Source: Bacteroidia bacterium
GTDB taxonomy: Bacteria; Bacteroidota; Bacteroidia; NS11-12g; UBA955
Length of the DNA: 9,781 nucleotides
Assembly (NCBI GenBank): GCA_020848595.1
Contig: JADLHV010000191.1
Coordinates: forward strand, 1-9,781
Direction of reading: 5' to 3'
Positions within the stretch are counted from its first letter, which is position 1. The number at the start of each line of letters is the position of its first letter. Made by a program: the position numbers and the translations under genes. This document shows positions 1 to 6,476 of this stretch, one piece after another. The notes below the pieces were generated by a model, which saw only the letters and a program-made list of their open reading frames with translations, was not told where the DNA came from and made no database searches.

Positions 1-181
1 AAGCTTCATTTCTAAATGGAATAATAACAGAAACCTCATTAGGATATTCAATTTTATTGGGAACTGAGTCTATTTTAAATTGTTGGTATAGATATAAAGT
101 AAAAATCAAATAGATTAATACAGACAAAAACACAAAAGGCATTAAAACAAAAAACAAAATATTCAAAACCTCCCAGATCAT
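1..181 (-). CDS. Glycosyltransferase family 2, N-terminal part only (cut by window edge)
   Basis: Only the first 60 codons are present; the gene runs off the left edge. It opens with ATG at 181 (MIWEVLNILF), followed by a strongly hydrophobic segment at about residues 5-31 that should be a membrane anchor. At residues 50-60 comes VSVIIPFRNEA, the first beta strand and nucleotide-sugar-binding start of GT-A fold family 2 glycosyltransferases (usual form VSVIIPxRNE). The catalytic Asp motifs lie outside the window, so donor and acceptor cannot be judged. The ATG overlaps the TGA stop of the upstream membrane protein gene in an ATGA arrangement, which fixes the start and suggests translational coupling. 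By family knowledge it is a membrane-bound enzyme adding sugars to a lipid or polymer on the cytoplasmic side. The family call is firm; the role is unknown. Confidence 0.85.
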   Translation of the reverse strand, partial: MIWEVLNILFFVLMPFVFLSVLIYLIFTLYLYQQFKIDSVPNKIEYPNEVSVIIPFRNEA

Positions 182-1134
182 TTTTTCAATTTAATAGTTA
201 AGAGAATGATAGCACCTAAGAGCATTGGCAATAATACATTGACCGTATAAATAATCATTCCAGGTAAATAATCTATAGGATTAGAAGCTTCAAAAGTACC
301 TGAGAGCACAATAGCAGGCACACTAATACGAACAGCTAAATCCGTAAGTATAAAACTTGGCGAAACTGTTTGCAATAAAAAAATACAAGCCGCAGATAAA
401 CTAGCTGCAATCAATCCAGTTTCGATACCAAGATTATAATTTACAATTAATAATGCATAAGGGAAAAGGAAAACCAAATATCGGAGAAAAGAAAAACCTA
501 TTAAACGCAAAACGTCTTTAACTTTAAGCATTTTAAGTGCCTCATGAATGGTTTTAAAAAGAAACATTTTTCGGAGGAATTGCATTTGAGGTAAATGAAA
601 ATACCCTAAAATTAATAGAACCAATAAGGTCGAAAAAGTAACTATAAAACTATAAGGAATATTAAAAGGGCGAATAAAAAGGAAAGCAATTGCTCCTACA
701 AATAAGGTGATGACCAATTGAGTAAAACTACCAGCAATCGACAATATTCCAGCATTTATTTTATTTTCATCTTTAACATAAGCCAATCGACCAAGATATT
801 CTCCCGTTCTAAAAGGCAACAATTGCGCGACAGTAATACCACATAGAACCGATTTAAAAGCCACTTTAAAGGATTGTATTTCGAGTTTACAGATAAGGTA
901 TTGCCATTTTCGGGTTTCTATACCCCAATTTAATACAGATAAAACTAACAGAAACGGCAACCAATACCAGTCCAAGACTTGAATTTCATTAATAATAAAT
1001 TGAACAGATAAATGAGGGTTATTAAAAAAGCGTTTATATAAAGCAAAAGCGATTAAAACTGGCACTAACCACTTAATGATTTTAAACAACAGTTGCCAAT
1101 CAACATTTTTTAGTATTTTTGCTTTGCTTTGCAA
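178..1134 (-). CDS. Polytopic membrane protein, lysylphosphatidylglycerol synthase TM / UPF0104 (flippase-like) family
   Basis: A protein of about 318 residues with eight or nine hydrophobic segments, at roughly residues 17-35, 55-75, 90-108, 130-153, 160-180, 213-233, 240-260, 264-280 and 290-314. The stretch PFRTGEYLGR (107-116) matches the conserved P-R-x-GE motif of the family that includes the membrane half of MprF and AglD-type proteins. Many members are thought to move or hold polyprenyl- or lipid-linked substrates, but no soluble LPG-synthase domain is present, so lysyl transfer is not implied. Its stop overlaps the start of a family 2 glycosyltransferase by 4 bp (ATGA); a joint role in making a lipid-linked or surface glycan is inference. 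The start is uncertain. There is no in-frame ATG near the 5' end, and the candidates are TTG at 1134 or TTG at 1089 (codon 16), which directly precedes the first membrane segment. Confidence 0.8.
   Translation of the reverse strand: MQSKAKILKNVDWQLLFKIIKWLVPVLIAFALYKRFFNNPHLSVQFIINEIQVLDWYWLPFLLVLSVLNWGIETRKWQYLICKLEIQSFKVAFKSVLCGITVAQLLPFRTGEYLGRLAYVKDENKINAGILSIAGSFTQLVITLFVGAIAFLFIRPFNIPYSFIVTFSTLLVLLILGYFHLPQMQFLRKMFLFKTIHEALKMLKVKDVLRLIGFSFLRYLVFLFPYALLIVNYNLGIETGLIAASLSAACIFLLQTVSPSFILTDLAVRISVPAIVLSGTFEASNPIDYLPGMIIYTVNVLLPMLLGAIILLTIKLKK
1114..1121 (+). promoter_or_regulatory. Candidate Bacteroidota -7 box upstream of ruvC
   Basis: TATTTTTG at 1114-1121 fits the Bacteroidota -7 consensus TAnnTTTG exactly. 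The -33 element is weak: GTTG at 1092-1095, with an 18-nt spacer, against the expected TTTG. Transcription from here would begin close to the TTG at 1129, making ruvC leaderless, or would leave about 40 nt before the ATG at 1168. T-rich DNA produces such boxes by chance, so this is only a candidate. Confidence 0.25.
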
Positions 1135-1734
1135 CGACTTTTACCTGAGGATTTTGATAAAATAGTGATGGGAATAGACCCAGGCACAAATATAATGGGT
1201 TATGGCATTGTAGGCCTCATTGGTAAAGAATTTTATTTGATAAGTATTGGAATTATAAAATTGGACAAGTTAGAGGACCATGCTTTGAAATTAAAACATA
1301 TTTTTGAGCGCGTAACGGGACTAATAGACAGCTACAAGCCAGATGAGTTAGCCATAGAGGCCCCATTTTATGGCAAGAATGTTCAATCGATGTTAAAACT
1401 TGGACGAGCTCAAGGAGTTGCTATAGCTGCAGCATTAATGCGTGAAATTCCAATTTATGAGTACCAACCTAGAAAAATCAAGCTCAGTATAACAGGGACA
1501 GGAAATGCGAGTAAAGAGCAAGTTGCCGCGATGCTACAAAAGTTATTTAAATTTGAAGAAATGCCTAGTCATTTAGATGCTACAGATGGCTTAGCTGCAG
1601 CATTATGTCATATTTTCCAAAGCAAACCACGAGGTTTTGGATCAACGAGTGTTTCCAACAAATCAAAATCCAAAACTGGAAAATCGGGCTCATGGGAAAA
1701 ATTCGCCAAAGACAATGAAGAGAGAATCAAATAG
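1129..1734 (+). CDS. ruvC: Crossover junction endodeoxyribonuclease RuvC
   Basis: RuvC is the dimeric, Mg-dependent resolvase that cuts Holliday junctions made by RuvAB during recombinational repair in the cytoplasm. All four catalytic acids are visible: D17 in MGIDPGTN, E77 in LAIEAPF, and D150 and D153 in HLDATDGLAAAL. Their spacing matches E. coli D7, E66, D138 and D141 closely. The product has about 201 residues against 173 in E. coli. The extra length is mostly a Lys/Ser/Gly-rich, probably disordered tail (about 168-201) plus some N-terminal residues. The start is unsure. TTG at 1129 keeps the whole first beta strand (KIVMGID), whereas GTG 1165 or ATG 1168 would begin inside it, so TTG is preferred. 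An in-frame TAG at 1111-1113 limits the upstream options. The gene diverges from the membrane protein gene and converges with the M23 peptidase gene. Confidence 0.93.
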   Translation: MQRLLPEDFDKIVMGIDPGTNIMGYGIVGLIGKEFYLISIGIIKLDKLEDHALKLKHIFERVTGLIDSYKPDELAIEAPFYGKNVQSMLKLGRAQGVAIAAALMREIPIYEYQPRKIKLSITGTGNASKEQVAAMLQKLFKFEEMPSHLDATDGLAAALCHIFQSKPRGFGSTSVSNKSKSKTGKSGSWEKFAKDNEERIK

Positions 1735-1745
1735 ATACTTAAATT

Positions 1746-1764
1746 AACTACTAAAAATAGTGTT
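1746..1764. terminator. Weak hairpin between convergent ruvC and M23 peptidase genes
   Basis: The 55-bp gap between the two convergent stop codons holds an inverted repeat. Bases 1746-1753 pair with 1758-1764: seven base pairs, one bulged base at 1749 and an A4 loop (T4 on the minus strand). It is AT-rich and lacks a clean U-tract on either side, so it is a poor intrinsic terminator at best. Position is the main argument, since it is the only place where both transcripts could end. Confidence 0.25.
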
Positions 1765-1789
1765 GAAGAAGGTTTATTGAAGAAGATCT

Positions 1790-2725
1790 TTATTTCACCT
1801 TCAATTTGCGACCTAACCTAAGAATAGTAGTCGGTTTAATATTATTGAGTTTACAAAGTTTAGCGACAGTAGTTTTATGTTTTCTAGCGATTGCACTAAG
1901 CGTATCACCTTGTTTAACAACATGATATTTAGAGGTCTTTTTTACTGATTTATAATGTTCTTCAGTATGGGCGTTATCACCAGGTTTTTGGCGTTTCACC
2001 AATTTATAATTTTCGAAAGTAGCACTATCAATAAGTACTTCATTATTTAAAAGAGAAAACGTTTCAAACGCAATAAATTTGGCTGGGTCGATTGGTTGCC
2101 CCATAAAACGTATTTCAAAATGCAAATGAGAACCGAAGCTATGACCAGTATTTCCACCAAGTCCGACTGATTGACCAGCTTTAACGACCGCTCCAGGTTC
2201 TAATAAAACTTTAGACAAATGCCCATATAAAGTTTCTAAGCCATTATGATGACGAATAACCACCATATTACCATATCCATAATAGTATCTAGACATTCTA
2301 ACGACGCCATCAAAAGCAGAGACAACAGTATCACCGGTTTCGAGATCGATATCAACACCTTGATGTGCTCTACCATGTCTAGGTCCAAAGTTAGAAGTAA
2401 TAGCATTTACAACAGGCATTACAAATCCAAGAGAGTCGCCATGAGTTAAACAAAGGCTAACGGGTTGATTAAAACTTGTAAAATCGTAAGAGTAAGGATT
2501 TAGAATTTCTGTATTCCAAGTATTGAGATAAATTTCCCAAGCAGTATTAAAAGTTGAGTCGAAATTTGTTCCGATGTCGAAATTGCTATTTGAAGGGTTA
2601 CCACCTTCAGGAACGTCTAAATTAAAGACACCATTTAGAGTATGCGCGTCCATCCGACCTGTTCCAATAAGAAACAAACCTATGATAAACAGGACCTTAT
2701 AAATTCTTGATCGAGTTAAGCGCAT
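1790..2725 (-). CDS. Secreted M23 family metallopeptidase with C-terminal LysM domain
   Basis: Predicted zinc endopeptidase that cuts peptide cross-bridges or stems in peptidoglycan, in the periplasm or outside the cell. A signal peptide covers about residues 1-27 (basic start, then VLFIIGLFLIG). Residues 28-100 match nothing I recognise. The M23 (LytM/lysostaphin) core spans about 103-218. The zinc ligands are H121 and D125 (HQGVD) and H202; the catalytic histidines are H169 (LYGHLS) and H200 (SHLHFE). All are present, so it should be active rather than a degenerate EnvC-type activator. LysM spans about 267-311 (YHVVKQGDTLSAIA onward) and should bind glycan chains. The ATG at 2725 lies inside the end of ribF (29-bp overlap), making this the last gene of a four-gene chain. 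A later start would remove the signal peptide. The call is firm; the exact bond cut is unknown. Confidence 0.92.
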   Translation of the reverse strand: MRLTRSRIYKVLFIIGLFLIGTGRMDAHTLNGVFNLDVPEGGNPSNSNFDIGTNFDSTFNTAWEIYLNTWNTEILNPYSYDFTSFNQPVSLCLTHGDSLGFVMPVVNAITSNFGPRHGRAHQGVDIDLETGDTVVSAFDGVVRMSRYYYGYGNMVVIRHHNGLETLYGHLSKVLLEPGAVVKAGQSVGLGGNTGHSFGSHLHFEIRFMGQPIDPAKFIAFETFSLLNNEVLIDSATFENYKLVKRQKPGDNAHTEEHYKSVKKTSKYHVVKQGDTLSAIARKHKTTVAKLCKLNNIKPTTILRLGRKLKVK

Positions 2726-3629
2726 TCACCCTGTCTAGCAGCAAATTTGATGCCAAATCGTCTAAATTTTCAAACTTTTTTTCATTTCTTAGCCATGAAA
2801 TGAAGTGAATTTCAATTACTTCGTTATAGATATCTTGGTCAAAATCAAAAATATTGACTTCGATACTAAAATTTTTACCAGGGATTGTAGGATTATTACC
2901 AATATTCATCATACCACCATACTCAATCCCTTTAATAGTGCATTTAACAGCATAAACTCCAATTGCGGGAATGAGTTTAAAATTATCTTCAACAACAAGA
3001 TTGGCAGTAGGGAAACCAAGGGTTCTTCCAAGTTGCATACCTTTAACAACAGTTCCTTTAAAACTATAGGGTCTACCTAAATATTTTGTAGCATTAGCGA
3101 TATCACCTTCAGATAAAGCATTTCTTATTTTAGTGCTGCTTATGGTAATTTCATCGATATCTTCGGCTTTAATTTCTTCAACTTTATAGGCATAAGTATC
3201 TGAGAACTGGCGCAATACCGAGATATCTCCTTCCCTATTTCTACCAAAACGATGGTCATAACCTACAATAGCTAATTTTACATTCAAACGATTTACAAGA
3301 AATTCTTTAATGTAATCTTCAGGTAAAACATTGCTTAATTCTTTAGTAAAAGGTAAAACAACGACATTGTCGACATGACATTGCGCAAAAAGTTCGAGCT
3401 TTTCATCTAAAGTTTGCAAGAGTCTTAAATTGTTATCATCAGGGAAAAGAAAGAGTCTAGGGTGCGGCCAAAAAGTAAGTACAAGAGATTCACCATTTAA
3501 CCTTTCGGCTTCGCGAGTAAGTTGATTTAAAATTTGTTGATGTCCAAGATGCACACCATCAAATGTTCCTTGAGTGAACACTGTATATTTAAATTCAGGT
3601 AATTGTTCAATAGAATGAAATACTCTCAT
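2697..3629 (-). CDS. ribF: Bifunctional riboflavin kinase / FAD synthetase RibF
   Basis: Makes FMN from riboflavin and ATP, then FAD from FMN and ATP, in the cytoplasm. The N-terminal adenylyltransferase half shows GTFDGVHLGHQ (21-31), the HxGH-like nucleotide-binding motif, TFWPHP (52-57), VGYDHRFGRNREGD (122-135) and SSTKIRNAL (164-172). The C-terminal kinase half shows GRTLGFPTANL (201-211), NIGNNPT (242-248) and the probable catalytic base E257 in IEVNIFDFDQDIYN. The length of 310 residues is normal for the family. The frame stays open to a TTG at 3644, but ATG at 3629 is the better start: it forms an ATGA overlap with the truB stop, and the protein then begins MRVFHSIEQL as in relatives. 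The truB-ribF neighbourhood is common in bacteria. No FMN riboswitch is visible, and expression probably follows the operon. Confidence 0.96.
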   Translation of the reverse strand: MRVFHSIEQLPEFKYTVFTQGTFDGVHLGHQQILNQLTREAERLNGESLVLTFWPHPRLFLFPDDNNLRLLQTLDEKLELFAQCHVDNVVVLPFTKELSNVLPEDYIKEFLVNRLNVKLAIVGYDHRFGRNREGDISVLRQFSDTYAYKVEEIKAEDIDEITISSTKIRNALSEGDIANATKYLGRPYSFKGTVVKGMQLGRTLGFPTANLVVEDNFKLIPAIGVYAVKCTIKGIEYGGMMNIGNNPTIPGKNFSIEVNIFDFDQDIYNEVIEIHFISWLRNEKKFENLDDLASNLLLDRVNALNSIKNL

Positions 3630-4366
3630 GCCAATGTGTTGCAAAGTTCTTGAAATTCATCAATTTGAAAAGCGTCTTCAATTTTAAAGTCACCAATTGC
3701 CGTTCTTTTTAAATCGGTAAGATAACAACCACTTTGAAGAGCTAATCCGAAATCATGAGCTATAGTGCGAATGTAGGTCCCTTTGCTGCACATAACTTCA
3801 AAATTTAATTGAGGCAATTGACCATCTACTTTAAAATTATGAATCATTACTTTTCGGCTTTTCAGTTCAACTTCTTGACCTTGACGAGCAAACTCATACG
3901 CTCTAGTCCCATTTATTTTAATTGCAGAAAATACGGGAGGCACCTGATTTATCTCACCAGTAAAATCCAAAACAGCTTTATCAATCATCTGAGAGTTAAT
4001 ATGAAGATAGGGAAATTCTGCATCGAAAGGCGTTTCTAGGTCGTAAGAAGGAGTAGTTTTACCAAAATTAAAGACACCCGTATAAATTTTGGGCATACTT
4101 TGAATACGTTCAATCATGCGTGTACATTTGCCAGTAGCTATAACTAATAATCCAGTCGCTAAAGGATCGAGCGTACCGGCATGACCAACTTTAGAAGCTT
4201 TAGTTGAGAAACGGACCCTTTTAACCAATCTAAAAGAAGACCAATTAATAGGTTTATCGAATAAAAGAATGGCACCAGATTTAAATTTATCCTTATCAAA
4301 ATTCGCCTTAGTCATCAAGAAATCTTCGATAGGCGGAATTGACTCATTGTTTACTAAAGGTTCCAT
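3626..4366 (-). CDS. truB: tRNA pseudouridine(55) synthase TruB
   Basis: Isomerises U55 to pseudouridine in the T-loop of most tRNAs in the cytoplasm. Visible motifs are the DKPINWSSF region (37-45), motif II GHAGTLDPLATGLL (61-74) with catalytic D67, YTGVFNFGKTTPSYDLETP (95-113), the substrate-binding segment PPVFSAIKINGTRAYEFAR (122 onward) and GTYIRTIAHDFG near the C terminus. With 246 codons it has the short Bacteroidota-type form and no room for a large C-terminal PUA domain. ATG at 4366 overlaps the end of the upstream T9SS cargo gene by 23 bp. A second ATG at 4315 (codon 18, MTKANFD) would give 229 residues and a 28-nt gap; conserved sequence begins only after it, so either start is possible. 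The stop overlaps ribF (ATGA). Confidence 0.95.
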   Translation of the reverse strand: MEPLVNNESIPPIEDFLMTKANFDKDKFKSGAILLFDKPINWSSFRLVKRVRFSTKASKVGHAGTLDPLATGLLVIATGKCTRMIERIQSMPKIYTGVFNFGKTTPSYDLETPFDAEFPYLHINSQMIDKAVLDFTGEINQVPPVFSAIKINGTRAYEFARQGQEVELKSRKVMIHNFKVDGQLPQLNFEVMCSKGTYIRTIAHDFGLALQSGCYLTDLKRTAIGDFKIEDAFQIDEFQELCNTLA

Positions 4367-6218
4367 TGCTTATAATATTGCCAGCCGAAGTTACCGAGAA
4401 ATGATATATCCCTTGAGCATAGAGACTTGTATTAATAATTGCTTTTTGTTTTCCTGGCTCTAAAACCTGAGTAAATGAAGCTATAATTCTACCGCTTGCG
4501 TCAAAAATGGTGACAACAACTTCTTGTTCTAGAGACGTTTCGAAAGGAATATGTATAAAATCAATAACAGGATTTGGGAATGCAATTGCATTTTGATTTA
4601 GATGAAGATTTTCGACCGACACCATTGGATCGTTCATGCGTACTTTAGAAATCCAGGTTCCAACTGTATTATTAGATTTACCAAAAGACCCAACCACCCA
4701 GAATTCATTATAATCGACATAACTCCTTTGAATAGAGGTATAATCGCCCCATCTTTCAGAAGAATCGGCAATGAAACTATTGATATAACCTTCACCAGAT
4801 TTAGTCATTAACAGAGGAGAATACTCACCATTATTATCGAAGTAAACGATAGATGTTCCGGGTAAATAATATTCACTTGAATGAGAAAAAGTGATTAAAG
4901 ATTGTTTACCGAAGACATTATTTCCTGCGTGAACAATTGTAGGATAAGCGATATCAAGACTATCGTAAGAGATAATATTTGCAGTAATTGTTGGAGAAGA
5001 AGATGCAGGAAACTGGATAACCCCGTGAAAAACAGACGAACGACCATTAACAGAGTTTCTAGAGGTTTGCACATATTGAATTTTATTATTGACATAAAAG
5101 GCACCAAGCACCCTAGCATCATTTGTTTGCAACATAAATCCAGATTGTTTTTGAGGCGCTGAAGGAGGCACACCATATGCTTTATCTGCCTTTAAAACTT
5201 TGAGAGAATACACTGGATTTGGATGACTATAATTATTAGATATTCGATGCAAGAAGACCGTATCATTGCTCACATCACCAGGACGAACAGACAAGAAATA
5301 AAGCCCCTGCTCACCTGGTTGATAAGCATCTTGAACTGGACAAATACTCCAAATAGACTTGTTTTCAAACTTAATATCGCTCCATAAATTGTATCTTAAC
5401 GTATCGGCCGAATAACCGTCGACTTTAGGGACTTGCCAAATAACAGACTGAGTAAATCCATCTTTCCAATCGGTATTATCTTTAAGAATATTAACTGTAA
5501 TGAACAAGTCTTCACCATTAATTGCAATCATTGGATAATCGGTCCACAAGGTACCACCAAAAGGTTTACCAGTTAATTCATAAACATTCCATCCATCGAG
5601 CGGATTAGAAGTCTTACTAAAGCTTACTATAATGCGCGTATCTGAACTTTCGGAGCCTTCTAAAAAAACGATAATAAAACGATTACTTGCGGGGTCAAAA
5701 ACAATTTTAGGATCATAACTTCTATTCAAAGAACCGACTCCATTACCTGGTTTAGTTGCTTTTGGGTCAGATGGAAAAAATTCTAAACCCCAATTTTTCT
5801 TTAACACACCGTTTGTATTATAAACACGGATATAGGTATTCCAAACACTAACAACCATACTATCATTATTTATGGCCATGTTATTATCATTAGGCGTACC
5901 AGAAATATGGGCACCAGAGAAACCTGAAATAACTTGTGGTTGAATAGCAGATCGTTTAGAGTTTTTGCTAAGATTGGGATATTGATTATGAATCAATTCC
6001 TTTCTTTTTTCATCGACAAATCGCTTGACATCGGCATCTACGCCAGCCGGAAAAGGCATAGCTTTAGCAATTGTGTAGACCCCACTTTGGTATTTATATA
6101 GGCTATCTGGATCAAACTCATTAAGCAAAGGCATATAACCCTTGGTTAATTTTACTTGATTTTGAGCATCTACAAATTGTACAGAAAGGCTCAAAAGAAT
6201 TAAGACGACTAATCTCAT
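4344..6218 (-). CDS. Secreted T9SS cargo protein with type A C-terminal sorting domain, probable beta-propeller
   Basis: A 624-residue exported protein. A signal peptide spans residues 1-18 (LVVLILLSLSVQFVDA, cleavage before Q19). The C terminus from FPNP (547-550) to the end is about 78 residues of Por-secretion-system type A sorting domain (TIGR04183-like): VTIFDASGRIIASF at 569-582, then a G-x-Y/H-F strand (YAQGIYHFSV). It should cross the outer membrane through T9SS and be held at the surface or released. The body (about 95-530) has beta-strand-rich repeats such as YDPKIVFDPASNRFIIVF (169-186) and ERWGDYTSIQ (488-497), which recall BNR/sialidase-like propellers, but I see no convincing catalytic set. 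Function is unknown; adhesion or surface binding is a guess. The gene leads the minus-strand chain into truB, ribF and the M23 peptidase, overlapping truB by 23 bp. The ATG at 6218 is fixed by the signal peptide. Confidence 0.88.
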   Translation of the reverse strand: MRLVVLILLSLSVQFVDAQNQVKLTKGYMPLLNEFDPDSLYKYQSGVYTIAKAMPFPAGVDADVKRFVDEKRKELIHNQYPNLSKNSKRSAIQPQVISGFSGAHISGTPNDNNMAINNDSMVVSVWNTYIRVYNTNGVLKKNWGLEFFPSDPKATKPGNGVGSLNRSYDPKIVFDPASNRFIIVFLEGSESSDTRIIVSFSKTSNPLDGWNVYELTGKPFGGTLWTDYPMIAINGEDLFITVNILKDNTDWKDGFTQSVIWQVPKVDGYSADTLRYNLWSDIKFENKSIWSICPVQDAYQPGEQGLYFLSVRPGDVSNDTVFLHRISNNYSHPNPVYSLKVLKADKAYGVPPSAPQKQSGFMLQTNDARVLGAFYVNNKIQYVQTSRNSVNGRSSVFHGVIQFPASSSPTITANIISYDSLDIAYPTIVHAGNNVFGKQSLITFSHSSEYYLPGTSIVYFDNNGEYSPLLMTKSGEGYINSFIADSSERWGDYTSIQRSYVDYNEFWVVGSFGKSNNTVGTWISKVRMNDPMVSVENLHLNQNAIAFPNPVIDFIHIPFETSLEQEVVVTIFDASGRIIASFTQVLEPGKQKAIINTSLYAQGIYHFSVTSAGNIISNGTFSKQ

Positions 6219-6222
6219 GCTT

Positions 6223-6230
6223 CAAAAATA
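6223..6230 (-). promoter_or_regulatory. Candidate -7 box directly upstream of the T9SS cargo gene
   Basis: On the minus strand 6230-6223 reads TATTTTTG, an exact TAnnTTTG match, ending four bases before the ATG at 6218. I see no TTTG at the expected 19-21 nt upstream. If used, the transcript would be leaderless or nearly so. It may equally be a chance T-rich match, with the true promoter further upstream. Confidence 0.22.
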
Positions 6231-6279
6231 CTACAAGTTTAACAAAATATAGGTAAAATTACTTGATTTTAAAGTAGAA

Positions 6280-6294
6280 CTAGTACAATACTAG
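6280..6294. repeat. Perfect 15-bp dyad CTAGTA-N3-TACTAG
   Basis: Two exact 6-bp inverted half-sites, CTAGTA and TACTAG, are separated by CAA. The dyad lies in the divergent intergenic region, 62 bp upstream of the T9SS cargo ATG and about 180 bp upstream of the TPR gene. The symmetry is certain. That it is a binding site for a dimeric regulator is inference from shape and position. The stem is too short, and no T-run follows, for a terminator. Confidence 0.35.
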
Positions 6295-6429
6295 AAGGAA
6301 TAAGGACGTTTAAATAAAAACAGACAAATGGAATTATAAAGACATTCCCAAATTAAGCCATAGTATAAATCAGAAAAATAGGTCATACAGACTTAGTCAA
6401 AAGGTAGTAACACAATGTTAAAAACTCCT

Positions 6430-6461
6430 TTTGCTAAGGAAGTCTTAATGGGTTTATTTTG
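6430..6461 (+). promoter_or_regulatory. Candidate Bacteroidota promoter of the TPR gene
   Basis: TTTG at 6430-6433 fits the -33 element. After a 20-nt spacer, TTATTTTG at 6454-6461 fits the -7 consensus TAnnTTTG except at its second base. Spacing is right for Bacteroidota primary sigma factors, and the start of transcription would fall near 6466-6468, leaving a leader of about 10 nt before the ATG at 6477. It is the best-formed promoter candidate in the window and probably also serves the FAD gene downstream. Confidence 0.42.
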
Positions 6462-6476
6462 CAAGAGATAATAAAA

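Larger units (their letters stand above)
6219..6476. other. Divergent intergenic region between T9SS cargo gene and TPR gene
   Basis: This is the only sizeable gene-free stretch, 258 bp and AT-rich. It must hold the promoters of two divergent units. I see a good plus-strand promoter candidate near its right end, a minus-strand -7 box at its left end, a 15-bp perfect dyad at 6280-6294, and a bulged hairpin at 6424-6443 (seven pairs, loop TTGCT) that overlaps the plus -33 element. I see no small gene with a credible start and protein, and no RNA gene. Confidence 0.7.

Noticed and set aside
1769..1801. AAGGT/ACCTT inverted repeat around the M23 stop codon as a terminator
   Set aside because: Only 5 bp of stem with 23 bases between the arms, and it enters the coding region; the hairpin at 1746-1764 is better, though also weak.
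2246..2449. 67-codon plus-strand open frame inside the M23 peptidase gene
   Set aside because: It lies wholly antisense to the conserved catalytic core of the peptidase; its product has no recognisable domain and is a by-product of the real reading frame.
2805..3080. 91-codon plus-strand open frame inside ribF
   Set aside because: Antisense to the conserved riboflavin kinase half; low-complexity Asn/Ile-rich product and no start context.
3809..4039. 76-codon plus-strand open frame inside truB
   Set aside because: Antisense to conserved TruB motifs; no protein features.
4269..4463. 64-codon plus-strand open frame across the truB/T9SS cargo junction
   Set aside because: Antisense to two well-supported genes; the product looks like a random translation.
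4602..5176. Open frames on both strands inside the T9SS cargo gene (4602-4811 plus, 4902-5162 plus, 4895-5176 minus)
   Set aside because: All are shadows of the 624-codon gene, whose signal peptide and sorting domain lie in one uninterrupted frame. I considered a frameshifted pair and saw no break in the main frame.
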